Origin: an uncultured Lachnospiraceae bacterium
Lineage (GTDB): Bacteria > Bacillota > Clostridia > Lachnospirales > Lachnospiraceae
DNA length: 64,000 nucleotides
Reading direction: 5' to 3'
Assembly: GCA_947565425.1 (NCBI GenBank)
Contig: CANOFW010000002.1
Location: forward strand, 162,054-226,053
Translations under genes and position numbers: made by a program
Notes under the pieces: generated by a model
Databases searched by the model: none
Seen by the model: the letters and a program-made list of their open reading frames with translations, nothing else
Told to the model about the DNA's origin: nothing
Shown: positions 35,428 through 43,970 of the stretch, piece by piece
How positions within the stretch are numbered: position 1 is the first letter of the stretch
How the letters are laid out: each line of letters opens with the position of its first letter

Positions 35428-36192
35428 TTATTTTAGCGTCTTGCCTCGTTCTCTGGCAACCATACAGACGCGTTCACTATCCTTTCGCACTGGCTCCTTC
35501 GTATATGCGTCATACATCGCTACAAACTCCATACCAGCCTCTTCCAAAAGCTCCCGCACACGATGCAATTCATATCCCCTCTGAAAATGCGTCTCTTCAT
35601 ATTTGCGGTATAACGCATGATTTTCTTCATCACGGACGAACAATGTCAAATCATATTGATTTATTTGCTCCTCTTCATCATAAAAGTTCTCCCAGATAAA
35701 GCTCCCCTCTTCACGGTTTTCGCATATCGTATTCTCCCCTAAGAGTTCCCTGTATTTAAACAGCGTATTCATGTCAAAAATAAATAGTCCTCCCGGATCC
35801 AAATAATTATTTACCAACAAGAATACGGAGAGTATGTCCTCTTCCTCTAAGATGTAGTTGAGGGAATCACAGACGCAAACAACAGCGCGCACCGTTCCAT
35901 ATAACTCAAATTCGCGCATATCCTGAAGGAGATATAAAATGTCGGACGATTCCTCTTCTTCATCCCGGGCAATTTGCAGCATTTCCTCAGAATAATCCAC
36001 GCCAATCATATCATAGCCCGCCTGCGCCAAGAGCCGCGTCATCTTCCCTGTGCCACATCCTAAATCAAGCACAAGCCCCTCGGATATCTGGGATTCCCGC
36101 AAAAGCGAAGTCAGATATTGGCTCCACTCCCGGTAAGGCACATTATCCATAAACATATCGTAAACTTCTGCAAATCCGCTGTATGCTTCCAT
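35428..36192 (-). CDS. Class I SAM-dependent methyltransferase
   Basis: A 254-residue protein with an N-terminal family start (YSGFAEVYDMFMDNVPYREW) and SAM-binding motif I VLDLGCGTGKMTRLLAQ (about 42-58), then GVDYSEEML (motif II), LLQDMREFEL (motif III) and CVCDSLNYILEEED. The beta-sheet C-terminal part is typical of the type-11/25 group. The substrate is unknown. It is the first gene before hslO and nadE. Confidence 0.9.
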   Translation of the reverse strand: MEAYSGFAEVYDMFMDNVPYREWSQYLTSLLRESQISEGLVLDLGCGTGKMTRLLAQAGYDMIGVDYSEEMLQIARDEEEESSDILYLLQDMREFELYGTVRAVVCVCDSLNYILEEEDILSVFLLVNNYLDPGGLFIFDMNTLFKYRELLGENTICENREEGSFIWENFYDEEEQINQYDLTLFVRDEENHALYRKYEETHFQRGYELHRVRELLEEAGMEFVAMYDAYTKEPVRKDSERVCMVARERGKTLK

Positions 36193-36227
36193 ATTAGGAT
36201 ACTCCTCATTTTAATTCATTACAGTAC

Positions 36228-36349
36228 GAGGCATCAGGGCTCCTCCCACTTCGTGGGCCCCTCCTCATGCCATATGCCATATACTTCTTTGGAAACGATT
36301 AGAGGCATCAGGGCTCCTCCCACTTCGTGGGCCCCTCCTCATGCCATAT
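36228..36349 (+). repeat. Dispersed repeat R3: two tandem copies
   Basis: A 48-base core (GAGGCATCAGGGCTCCTCCC and so on, then a CCCAC-TTCG-GTGGG hairpin, ending CTCATGCCATAT) occurs at 36228-36275 and again, identical in the core, at 36302-36349. A related copy lies in the opposite orientation at 43843-43970. The gap 36193-36496 holds no supported gene besides these; translations through the repeat give the meaningless string RGIRAPPTSWAPPHAIYY. Confidence 0.85.
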
Positions 36350-36496
36350 ACTACCAACTTTATTTACAAAAGTCAATTATACAAGCCCTTGATTCTTTTT
36401 TGCAAAAAACGTATACTGTTTTTAGTTGTGCTAAAACATTTTAAAGATTAACCGTTTATCCGCCTTGCGGAAAACTTTTTGATATAAGGAGTTATC

Positions 36497-37510
36497 ATGA
36501 CTGAAAATTTAGATCATTACATTTCCAAACATATCCGGCGCGTATATCGGCGACGTCTTGCTTCTCCTATTCTATATCTAGTTCTATTGATTGTCCTGTG
36601 GCTGTTATTGCCGCTGCAAGATATCTTATTACCTGAGAATCTCGACAACCTTGACAACCTCTTTGCATATAGTAACGCGCAATCATCTTATGTAAATGTG
36701 AAGTTACATAACTTATATTTTACCGGATATACAAACAAATCTTGGGGACAGACCAACGGGTATTACTATTACACCTTGCAAGGCAAAAATTGTGTAATCG
36801 TTCTGTTAAGCCCCCGTACCTGCGAAGAGGGACTTCCTCAAATAGAATCCGTACAAGTCCGTGCACGCGTCCTCAAAGGAGACGCCACATTCAATGCTCT
36901 ATTGGAGCAACTATCACAAGATTTGGATTGGACAAAAGAGGGCATTTCCCAGAAAATCAGCGGCTATTTTATCAGCGAACCGGCATTTCGTCTGATTTCA
37001 AGTATGTTTCTAATAGGTATCTATTTTATAACTGGCACATATGCCCTGTTCCGGCTGCTCTTGTATATTCTGTATATCTGCCTGCCGGTATTCTCTCCCG
37101 CCTGCCGTAAGCTCAGGCTTTTCGGCAAACCATCGGCGCTGCTTGCACAGGCAGAAGAAGAACTTGCCACCCTGCCACAATTGGCAACGGAAGATATGTT
37201 TATCACAGAGCATTATTTTATTGTGCTTGCCAACTACGGCGTTGCCATCATACCCATACAGGAAATTATCTGGATTTACAAATATTCCACATTGCACAAG
37301 CTTCTGTGGCATCATTTCAGCATTTCCTACACGCTGCATATTACGGCGAACAAGCATCTGTACCTCCAATGTCCAAAGAACATGAAATCCGACATTGACG
37401 GAATTATAGATTATTTATCGGAGGCAAACCATGAGATATTGGTGGGATTTAATGAAGAAAATCGTTTAAAAGTAAAACAGAAAACAAGACGTTTGGCAAA
37501 ATGTGAGTAA
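36497..37510 (+). CDS. DUF6709-like membrane protein
   Basis: A 337-residue protein with AAGGAG before ATG 36497. It has an N-terminal helix (about 22-42, PILYLVLLIVLWLLLPLQDI), an extracellular region of about 120 residues (YVNVKLHNLYFTGYTNKSWG, GYYYYTLQGKNCVIVLLSPRTCEEG), two helices near 155-200, then a cytoplasmic part with a PH-like or YcxB-like set of strands (ITEHYFIVLANYGVAIIPIQEIIWIYKY). I recall similar Lachnospiraceae proteins as DUF6709; the match is from memory. Function unknown. It is a single gene between repeat families and is closed by the terminator shared with the flagellin gene. Confidence 0.7.
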   Translation: MTENLDHYISKHIRRVYRRRLASPILYLVLLIVLWLLLPLQDILLPENLDNLDNLFAYSNAQSSYVNVKLHNLYFTGYTNKSWGQTNGYYYYTLQGKNCVIVLLSPRTCEEGLPQIESVQVRARVLKGDATFNALLEQLSQDLDWTKEGISQKISGYFISEPAFRLISSMFLIGIYFITGTYALFRLLLYILYICLPVFSPACRKLRLFGKPSALLAQAEEELATLPQLATEDMFITEHYFIVLANYGVAIIPIQEIIWIYKYSTLHKLLWHHFSISYTLHITANKHLYLQCPKNMKSDIDGIIDYLSEANHEILVGFNEENRLKVKQKTRRLAKCE

Positions 37511-37514
37511 AAAA

Positions 37515-37594
37515 GTGCGCATATTATTTTTTGTCTTATTGGAAGACACTTTCACGTTTTAGCGTGACAAAGTCTTTCCTATAAGATAAAAAAA
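37515..37594 (+). repeat. Dispersed palindromic repeat R2, copy 2
   Basis: About 90% identical over 80 bases to 29997-30076: same GTGCGCATATTATTTTT left end, CTTTCAC-GTTTTAGC-GTGA core hairpin and CTTTCCTATAAGATAAAA right end. As in copy 1, the right end merges with the T-run of a minus-strand terminator. Confidence 0.85.
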
Positions 37595-37636
37595 CTGTCG
37601 CGCGCAGTATGTTTCAACCACCATGCGACAGTTTTT
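37592..37636. terminator. Bidirectional terminator between the DUF6709-like gene and flagellin
   Basis: ACTGTCGC (37594-37601) pairs with GCGACAGT (37625-37632). Five T follow on the plus strand, and seven T follow on the minus strand (coinciding with repeat R2). Confidence 0.88.
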
Positions 37637-37655
37637 ACTATTTTCACTCGCTCAT

Positions 37656-38621
37656 TTATTGCAACAGAGATAATACACCCTGTGAGCTTTGGTTCGCCTG
37701 TACAAGCATAGATTGCCCGACCTGCGCCAAAATATTGTTGGTACTATACGTAACCATTTCCTCTGCCATATCGGTATCACGGATTCTCGACTCCGCAGAA
37801 GCAGTATTCTCACTAATATTATCTAGATTGGTAATCGTATGCTCTAAACGGTTCTGTGTCGCCCCCAACGAAGAACGCATCTCAGAAACCAAATCAATTG
37901 CATTTTGGACAAACTTCATTGTCCTTCCCGCCATCTCATGAGAATTGACAAACAGACACTGCCGCGGATTGAAAAGATTTTTCTTACCCGTTATCGGATC
38001 GTATGACAGCCAGGTCGGATATGCCGTGTTTTGCTCACTGTTCTTCTCTATATACTCAATAGAAGGCTTAGTAGCCAATACAACGTCTATTCTGGAATCC
38101 AGAATATTAAACGCCAGACCCAGCCCATGCGTATCCATTGCTTTAATATCAATTTGAATGCTCTGTCCAGAATGGGCGCCTACCTGAATATTTTTATTTT
38201 TAAACGATCCATCTAATAAATTCATGGAATTAAACTGTGTTGCGCCGGCAACACGGTCGATTTCTGTTCCCAACTGATCAATTTCACTTTTAATGGCATC
38301 CCTGTCGATAGAAGTATTGGTATCGTTTGCCGCCTGCGTTGCCAGCTCATTCATTCTTTGAAGAATGGAATGAACTTCATTAAGCGCGCCTTTCCGCCAC
38401 TTGAATCAACGAAACTCCATCCTGTGCATTATTAGACGCCTTGTCTAAGCCTCGAATCTGAGCGCGCATTTTTCAGATATTGACAAACCCGCCGCATCAT
38501 CCGCTGCACTGTTAATTCGATACCCCGAAGACAGCTTTTTAACCGAATCAGACTGTTTTTTCGATACGGTGCCTAACATCCTGTTGGCATTTGCCGCCTG
38601 CATATTATGTTGTATAACCAT
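37656..38621 (-). pseudogene. Flagellin gene interrupted by two compensating one-base indels
   Basis: Start ATG 38621 (GGGAGAAGG upstream) and stop at 37656 are in the same frame, for about 321 codons, a normal short flagellin. The N-terminal D0/D1 part reads MVIQHNMQAANANRMLGTVS and continues to GLSISEK. One A is then missing in an A-run (38469-38473; five instead of six), and one A is added at 38391-38393 (GGAAAGG instead of GGAAGG). Between them the true sequence (MRAQIRGLDKASNNAQDGVS) is in another frame, and the start frame meets stops. After the second indel the frame returns (ALNEVHSILQRMNELATQAAND) and ends with a perfect C-terminal D0 (NNILAQVGQSMLVQANQSSQGVLSLLQ). This may be real inactivation, slippage-based control, or homopolymer sequencing error. 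Confidence 0.85.
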
Positions 38622-38760
38622 AAATTCCTTCTCCCTAGCTTAATTTTATATATTTTATCTGGTAAATTAGCTTGCAATTTTTATCAAAATAATATAATAT
38701 ATATTATATCGGTAAAATATCCCAAAAAATAACCCCTTTGCCAAAACTTTGAAACATATA

Positions 38761-38789
38761 GTAGAATTTTAATCACATGAGAATTCTAC
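38761..38789. repeat. Inverted repeat upstream of flagellin
   Basis: GTAGAATT (38761-38768) is the exact reverse complement of AATTCTAC (38782-38789). It is the first element of a chain of palindromes running to 38968. Confidence 0.6.
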
Positions 38790-38827
38790 AACAAAAGCTG
38801 GGCTCGACAGAGCCCAGTTTTTGTTGT
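38788..38827. terminator. Terminator hairpin after the DUF1002 gene
   Basis: An 18-base arm (38788-38805, core CTGGGCTC) pairs with 38810-38827 (GAGCCCAG plus TTTTTGTTGT) with one mismatch around a GACA loop. T-runs occur on both strands. On the minus strand it can end the DUF1002 transcript. Confidence 0.75.
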
Positions 38828-38968
38828 TATAGTAAACGCATGAAATGAATGCGTTTACTATAACCGCTCCGCAAGGATGCGCACGGATGCACATAGGAAA
38901 TATGCCGCTTGCGGCGTGCATCCGGCGCAGGAAACGAATCAAAACGCAAACGTTTTATTCGTTTCCTA
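38827..38968. repeat. Cluster of three long stem-loops
   Basis: Hairpin 1: TTATAGTAAACGCAT (38827-38841) with its perfect 15-base complement at 38849-38863. Hairpin 2: GGATGCAC (38885-38892) with GTGCATCC (38916-38923), and an inner GCCGC/GCGGC stem. Hairpin 3: AGGAAACGAAT then AAAACG (38929-38946) with CGTTTT then ATTCGTTTCCT (38951-38967), 17 pairs with one bulge. No protein-coding potential is supported between 38622 and 39014. Confidence 0.85.
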
Positions 38969-39014
38969 TATATAAGAAAATCTAAACTTCCACGTATTCA
39001 TGCAACAAGGTCAT

Positions 39015-40037
39015 CTAAGAAAATATTCCCTGAAAGAAATCCACGATAGACTGAAAGAATCCGGCAATCTTGTCAAAAAATCCTCCGGCGTCGATTTTAG
39101 ACAATTTATTATATAATTCTTCTGCCTGATTCTTTATGGAATCCCAATCAAGATCAAGCTGACCAATCTTTTTGAGCAAGTCCGTCAATTGCGCAACTTC
39201 TTCCTCTGAGAGCACAATATCAAATTCTTCACAGGCGTTGTCAATCACATCACGAATCTCACCTTCGTCACTTAGATCTTTAGAAAGCACTTCCTGTTTC
39301 AGATACGCAATCAACTCTTCTACTTTCTCGGAATCTCCTACCTTCTTCGCCAAATCTCCGGTAAGTACCAACTCATTCAACGCAGTGTCCATGCTCTCCT
39401 CAGAAACTGCTTCCCCGGTCATATCAGAATATGCTTTCATGGCTCCAACTAAAGCTGCCGTACCGGAAATCGGCGTGGGCGCCGCCACAATAATATCCGC
39501 ATCTGTAATCCCCGCCGTAATCAAAGCATTTTTGTACATTCCAATCGTACAATAAGAAATGTTCTTGGTGGTAATGTTTATTCCGTGCCCTTGCTCTCTT
39601 TTTACGACAAGCACGGAAGAAAGAGAGCGTGTGCCAATCTTACTGGCGTCCACATAATTTCCCAAGTATTGGTGCTCTTGTTCATTTGTAATGTAAATTA
39701 CATCATAATCCGCAAGCTCCGCCGGGTTAATGCCCAATAAGCCAAGCACGACCGCCTGTTGTTCTGCCGTCAGGTTCGCACCCAATGCGAGATATGGCTT
39801 ATCCTCTTTGGTAATCGGTTCTGTCACTTCACCTTCCTGTCCAGAAGCGTCTACTGCTTCCCCGGAGCCGTCGCCACTCTCCGCCGGCGATGACTCATCC
39901 ATTCCTTCTGGTTGCTCCGACCCGTCAGCCTGATTTTCCAAGACCTCCGGCTCCGCCGCAAACGCGCTTGTAGACGGCAAAACGGACACTGCGCATACCA
40001 AACACATCGCAATCCACTTTTTGATCTTCTTTTTCAT
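39015..40037 (-). CDS. DUF1002 family secreted protein
   Basis: A 340-residue protein from ATG 40037, where GGAGG lies 5 bases upstream; ATG 40049 is in frame, but the ribosome site overlaps its codons. The signal peptide is MKKKIKKWIAMCLVCAVSVL with a cut near SAFAAEP. A Ser/Glu/Gly-rich spacer of about 50 residues follows, then the DUF1002 domain (YLALGANLTAEQQAVVLGLLG, ITNEQEHQYLGNYVDASKIGTRSLSSVLV, GITDADIIVAAPTPISGTAAL). The C-terminal 90 residues are helical and end with amphipathic phenylalanine-rich repeats (GGFFDKIAGFFQSIVDFFQGIF). Function unknown; envelope location likely. Confidence 0.88.
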   Translation of the reverse strand: MKKKIKKWIAMCLVCAVSVLPSTSAFAAEPEVLENQADGSEQPEGMDESSPAESGDGSGEAVDASGQEGEVTEPITKEDKPYLALGANLTAEQQAVVLGLLGINPAELADYDVIYITNEQEHQYLGNYVDASKIGTRSLSSVLVVKREQGHGINITTKNISYCTIGMYKNALITAGITDADIIVAAPTPISGTAALVGAMKAYSDMTGEAVSEESMDTALNELVLTGDLAKKVGDSEKVEELIAYLKQEVLSKDLSDEGEIRDVIDNACEEFDIVLSEEEVAQLTDLLKKIGQLDLDWDSIKNQAEELYNKLSKIDAGGFFDKIAGFFQSIVDFFQGIFS

Positions 40038-40104
40038 AGTATCCTCCATTCCTGTACATGACTGTACAATTTATTCCCGCGAGCAATGTGCGGGGTATTT
40101 GATT

Positions 40105-41040
40105 TTACAAATGCTGCAAAAGCCATCTATAAATATCTTCATAAACTGTATCTCTATCCAGTTCATTGAGAATCTCATGCCGGTCGGTAGGATATAACTT
40201 GAAATCAATATCCTTAATCCCTGCACGCAAATAAGTATCGTATGCAAACTTTACCCCTCTCCCATAAGCACCCACCGGGTCATCTTCCCCGGAGACAAAA
40301 AATAGTGGCAAATCCTTGGGAATCGCATCAATGTTCGCTGGCTGATTAATATAATGTATGGTATCAAACAGATTATAAAATCCATTCAAAGTAAACTGAA
40401 AGGTGCAGCGTGGATCCTTATTATAGGCATCTACAATATCCCGGTCTTTCGTCAGCCATGCCCCCTGCCCTTCTTTCGCAAACCGTTTATTATTCCCCGA
40501 AAAAACCTGTTTTTCTACAAAACCACCCCGGTGATTCCATCCACGAAAAAGCGCCGTCAGACGGCAAATCCTTTTGCCCATTTTTACTGTCTTATCGGTT
40601 TGCGTGCCTGTTCCCATGATAACGGCGCCGGCAAGCCCTTCCCCATGCTTGGACAAATATTTACGCAAAAGGAACGAACCCATGCTGTGTCCCAGCATGA
40701 AATAGGGTATCTGCGGGTATTCTGCCTGAGTTGTCATGCGAAGCTGATGCAAATCCTCAACCACCAAATCACTTCCATGCTCCGACGCAAAATAGCCCCA
40801 AAACTCCTGAGACTGTACCGATTCCCCGTGACCCAAATGGTCATTACCGACAACTACAATCCCTTTGTCGTTAAGATATTTGGCAAACGCCTCATAGCGT
40901 TCCACATATTCTATCATACCATGACTAATTTGTAAAACAGCCCGAACGTCTCCCTCTGGCTCCCATTTGACTGCATGGATCGTTGTCTTCTTATCGGATG
41001 ATAAAAAACCAAAGATACTCTTCTTATTTATAGGCGTCAT
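40105..41040 (-). CDS. Alpha/beta hydrolase, lysophospholipase-like (S33-type)
   Basis: A 311-residue cytoplasmic hydrolase with the monoglyceride lipase / PldB pattern: LQISHGMIEYVERYEAFAKYL, VVGNDHLGHGES, nucleophile elbow MLGHSMGSFLLRKYL (serine near residue 119), acid in PLFFVSGEDDPVGAYG, and histidine in YPTDRHEILNELD. It should cut ester bonds of lipids such as lysophospholipids or monoglycerides. Its ATG overlaps the stop of the coiled-coil gene by four bases (41037-41040). Confidence 0.92.
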   Translation of the reverse strand: MTPINKKSIFGFLSSDKKTTIHAVKWEPEGDVRAVLQISHGMIEYVERYEAFAKYLNDKGIVVVGNDHLGHGESVQSQEFWGYFASEHGSDLVVEDLHQLRMTTQAEYPQIPYFMLGHSMGSFLLRKYLSKHGEGLAGAVIMGTGTQTDKTVKMGKRICRLTALFRGWNHRGGFVEKQVFSGNNKRFAKEGQGAWLTKDRDIVDAYNKDPRCTFQFTLNGFYNLFDTIHYINQPANIDAIPKDLPLFFVSGEDDPVGAYGRGVKFAYDTYLRAGIKDIDFKLYPTDRHEILNELDRDTVYEDIYRWLLQHL

Positions 41041-41954
41041 CCCTGTATCTCCTTAACCATTGCTTTTGCCTGATCCGTCGTCTGGCGAAGACCGTCCCAT
41101 TTCTCCTTCTGCCGCACAAAATTCTGCTGAACTTCCTCCACTTTGCTGGAAACTTCCTGACAACATTCCTGTATCGTCTCATCTGCAAAAGCTTTTTCCA
41201 TATCATCCTTTAGCTCTTCTATCGGCAGATTCAACATCTCCTCCCCGACAGCCATACAAGAATTCTTCGCAGTCTCTAACTTGTCAAACTGCCGCTTCAG
41301 TCGTTCTTCGACTTCTTCTATTTCTCCACGCGATTTCTGCCATTTCATTCCCACAATCTGCATCTGCTGCGCCAAAGTCGCTGTTGTCTGCTGATAATGG
41401 TCCGACATCTCCCGCACTTCTTCCGCCGCCTGCACAAACTTTCTTCCGCTTTCTCCCATTCTGCCTGCTTCCACAGCAGCATTCAAAGAAAGCACGCCCA
41501 TTTGCTTGCCAATTTCCACCACATCTTCCAGCATCTTGCGCATTTCGTCCATGCCGTTGCTCAGTTCTGTAGTAATGGGGGCAATAATCTTTGCCAGCGA
41601 AACTGGCTTTTCTGATGCTGCGTCCTCCCCCTCCTTCTGTGCCTGCTCCTGCCGCGTTCTAAGCTCTTCCTGCTTCTCGGCAGCGTCTTCTGCCCGTTTT
41701 AGAAGTCTCTGATTAAAATCCAACTGACGCTGCGACTCTCTTGTAACGCCATCTGTTGCTGTTGTCACTTTTTTAAGCTGGCGTTCAAGCTCACGTTGTT
41801 CCCTTTCTATTTCTGAAAGCCGCTGCCCTGCTTCTATCCACATCAAGCTCATTTTACTTAGCTTCTGCTCCGTCTCCTCCAACGCTGCCTGGCACTCTGC
41901 CAACTCACGCTCCTTGTCTCTCATCTCCTGTTTTCGACTTGTTCTTCCAAACAT
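41037..41954 (-). CDS. Soluble coiled-coil protein with a chemoreceptor-like signalling tip
   Basis: A 305-residue protein that is almost all coiled coil (long Glu/Gln/Lys/Arg heptads) without membrane helix or sensor domain. In the middle (about 149-185) it has MGVLSLNAAVEAGRMGESGRKFVQAAEEVREM, matching the hairpin tip of methyl-accepting chemotaxis proteins ([26 protein letters not shown]) with several changes. The long helices before and after form the two arms. It could bind CheA/CheW or act as a decoy or scaffold. No other chemotaxis genes are near except a CheX-like fusion at 62.6 kb. It is coupled to the hydrolase gene. Confidence 0.8.
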   Translation of the reverse strand: MFGRTSRKQEMRDKERELAECQAALEETEQKLSKMSLMWIEAGQRLSEIEREQRELERQLKKVTTATDGVTRESQRQLDFNQRLLKRAEDAAEKQEELRTRQEQAQKEGEDAASEKPVSLAKIIAPITTELSNGMDEMRKMLEDVVEIGKQMGVLSLNAAVEAGRMGESGRKFVQAAEEVREMSDHYQQTTATLAQQMQIVGMKWQKSRGEIEEVEERLKRQFDKLETAKNSCMAVGEEMLNLPIEELKDDMEKAFADETIQECCQEVSSKVEEVQQNFVRQKEKWDGLRQTTDQAKAMVKEIQG

Positions 41955-42014
41955 GGCTTTTCCCTTTCTCCTCTATATTTTATAACGAACTTCATCCATA
42001 GATTATAACAATTT

Positions 42015-43781
42015 TCAACAAAAATTTTTCACGACAATCTGAATTGTCTCTCTTCCATTATATCGGTTGATTTCTGGATAATACGCAAAAGAAACTTGCA
42101 TACCGCTTCCTGCGCCTGCCAATGCCTGTGCTAACGCGCGGCTCCCAAACCGTTCTTCGAGAAAATTCAAAAATAAATCCGGCTCTCCAAAATACAATGC
42201 CGGCATTACCGCAGAACCCTTGCCCTTCACCTGCATTCTACACACATTTTGATGTTTCCCCAAAATCCTTATGGATATAATTTCTATGTCCCGGTCGGCG
42301 AATAACGGTTTCTCATTTGCTTTGCCAAAGGGCTCTAAAATCCCCAGCTCTTCCACCAAATTTTTCGATATGTAGGACAGAGGCATCGGAACGTCTATGA
42401 CAATTTTCCCACACAGGTCTTCCTCTGTCAATGTTGTATTCTCATTTAATGTCTTGCGAAAGAGTTCTACACGCTCTTTTGGCAGAGACAAGCCCGCCGC
42501 CATCGGATGACCACCGTATTTTGTGAATAACTCTTTGCACTTCGTCATCTCATCATACATAGAATACTGCTCAATGGAACGCCCGGAACCTTTTACACCA
42601 TCCTCACTCTTTGTCAACACAAAGACTGGACGGTTGTACTGTTCCCGAATGCGCCCGGCAATAATTCCCGCAAGGCTCTCGTGACAATCCGGCAGATAGA
42701 TTACCAGCACTTTATCTTTATCAAGCCCCATCTGCTCAATCATCTCTTTTGCCTGCCGCACACCTTGCTCTGTCAGTTCCTTGCGGCTCGCGTTCAAATC
42801 ATACAAATCCCCTGCATACTCCGCCGCCTGACATTCATCTTCCGCCAGCAACATCTTCAACGCTCTCTTTGCTGTATCTAAGCGACCGCTGGCATTGAGG
42901 CATGGCCCCAGCACAAATCCAATATGATACGCCTTTATTGCCCCCAGCGGAATCTGGTTCCTGGACGCTAAGGCGCGCATTCCATAATTCCGCGTTCTAT
43001 TTAAAGATTTAAGCCCTTCTTTTACCAAAATTCGATTTTCCCCTTGCAAATCCATAACATCGCCTACCGTTGCAAAGGCAGCATTTTCCAAATATGCAAA
43101 CGCTTCATCCGCCGGAAATCCCATCTGTTTATAAAGCACCTGAATCAGCTTAAACGCCACTGCCGCACCGCACAGATTTTTAAACGGATAAGGGCAATCT
43201 GGCTGTTTGGGATTTACTACCGCATCTGCCGAAGGGATACAATAAACACGCTCCCCATTCTCTGCCTTCTCATAAGGTACTTCATGGTGATCCGTAATGA
43301 TAACCGTCATACCCAACTCCTTTGCCAGTGCAATCTCCCCGGATGCTGCAATACCATTGTCGCAGGTCAAAAGCGTATCCATCCCTTCCTCCTTCGCCTG
43401 CCGAACTAACCGTTCATTCAAACCATAACCGTCTGCCATCCTGTCTGGAATTGCATAATCAACCTGCGCGTGGCAACGCCGCAACGCTGAATACAGAATA
43501 TAGACTGACTGTACGCCGTCAATATCATAATCTCCCAGTATACGGATGTGCTTTCCCTGTTGTATCTTATCCTGCAAAATCTCTGCCGCCAACAAAATAT
43601 CTTTCATCTGCTCTGGAGCATTTAAGTCCTCCAGCGACCCCTGAAGGTACTCCTTGACAGCCTCATCTCCCACGACATCCCGATTACGAATAATTCTGGC
43701 TGTCACCTGATCGATGCCAAAACGATTCGCTATTCCCTTAAAATCTGCTCTTTTTGCCGATATTACCCATTTCTTCTGCAC
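42015..43781 (-). CDS. recJ: Single-stranded-DNA-specific exonuclease RecJ
   Basis: A 588-residue DHH/DHHA1 nuclease that digests single-stranded DNA from the 5' end in recombination and base-excision repair. Metal motifs are visible: ILGDYDIDGVQSVYIL (motif I), CDNGIAASGE, VIITDHHEVP (DHH motif III), and later GPCLNASGRLDTAKRAL and the DHHA1 motif KGSGRSIEQYSMYD with GGHPMAAGL. The start is GTG 43781 with AGGAGG 8 bases upstream. It is divergent from the NrnA-like gene across a 229-base gap filled by repeat R3. Confidence 0.96.
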   Translation of the reverse strand: MQKKWVISAKRADFKGIANRFGIDQVTARIIRNRDVVGDEAVKEYLQGSLEDLNAPEQMKDILLAAEILQDKIQQGKHIRILGDYDIDGVQSVYILYSALRRCHAQVDYAIPDRMADGYGLNERLVRQAKEEGMDTLLTCDNGIAASGEIALAKELGMTVIITDHHEVPYEKAENGERVYCIPSADAVVNPKQPDCPYPFKNLCGAAVAFKLIQVLYKQMGFPADEAFAYLENAAFATVGDVMDLQGENRILVKEGLKSLNRTRNYGMRALASRNQIPLGAIKAYHIGFVLGPCLNASGRLDTAKRALKMLLAEDECQAAEYAGDLYDLNASRKELTEQGVRQAKEMIEQMGLDKDKVLVIYLPDCHESLAGIIAGRIREQYNRPVFVLTKSEDGVKGSGRSIEQYSMYDEMTKCKELFTKYGGHPMAAGLSLPKERVELFRKTLNENTTLTEEDLCGKIVIDVPMPLSYISKNLVEELGILEPFGKANEKPLFADRDIEIISIRILGKHQNVCRMQVKGKGSAVMPALYFGEPDLFLNFLEERFGSRALAQALAGAGSGMQVSFAYYPEINRYNGRETIQIVVKNFC

Positions 43782-43842
43782 GGTCCGTTCCTCCTGAAAG
43801 CATCATAGCAAAAGATGATGACTTTTTCAAGAAATTATGATA

Positions 43843-43970
43843 ATATATGGCATATGGCATGAGGATTTGACCTGAGGGGGGACCCTGCGTAGCTGGGGAG
43901 AGTCCTGAGGTCTCGTGACAGTTCCAATGAATTAAAATGGTACTGGGAGGAGCCCTGATGCCTCGTACTG
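43843..43970 (-). repeat. Dispersed repeat R3, extended inverse copy
   Basis: ATATATGGCATATGGCATGAGGA (43843-43865) and GGGAGGAGCCCTGATGCCTC (43945-43964) are the reverse complement of the ends of the 36.2-kb copies. About 80 bases with their own palindrome (GACCTGAGG ... CCTGAGGTC) are inserted between them. AATGAATTAAAAT, also next to the 36.2-kb copy, is included. Confidence 0.75.

Noticed and set aside
36228-36349. Possible CRISPR array from the repeated 48-base units
   Set aside because: Only two direct copies, spacer of 26 bases without further units, no cas genes, and the copies are themselves palindromic intergenic repeats.
36118-36444. Plus-strand frame of 108 residues across the R3 tandem repeats
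   Set aside because: It repeats the string RGIRAPP...HAIYY because the DNA repeat is read twice; no ribosome site and no protein-like composition.
38701-38740. Sigma-28 promoter for flagellin (ACCGATAT near 38706-38713)
   Set aside because: The -10-like part is present but there is no TAAA element at the right distance; not enough to call.
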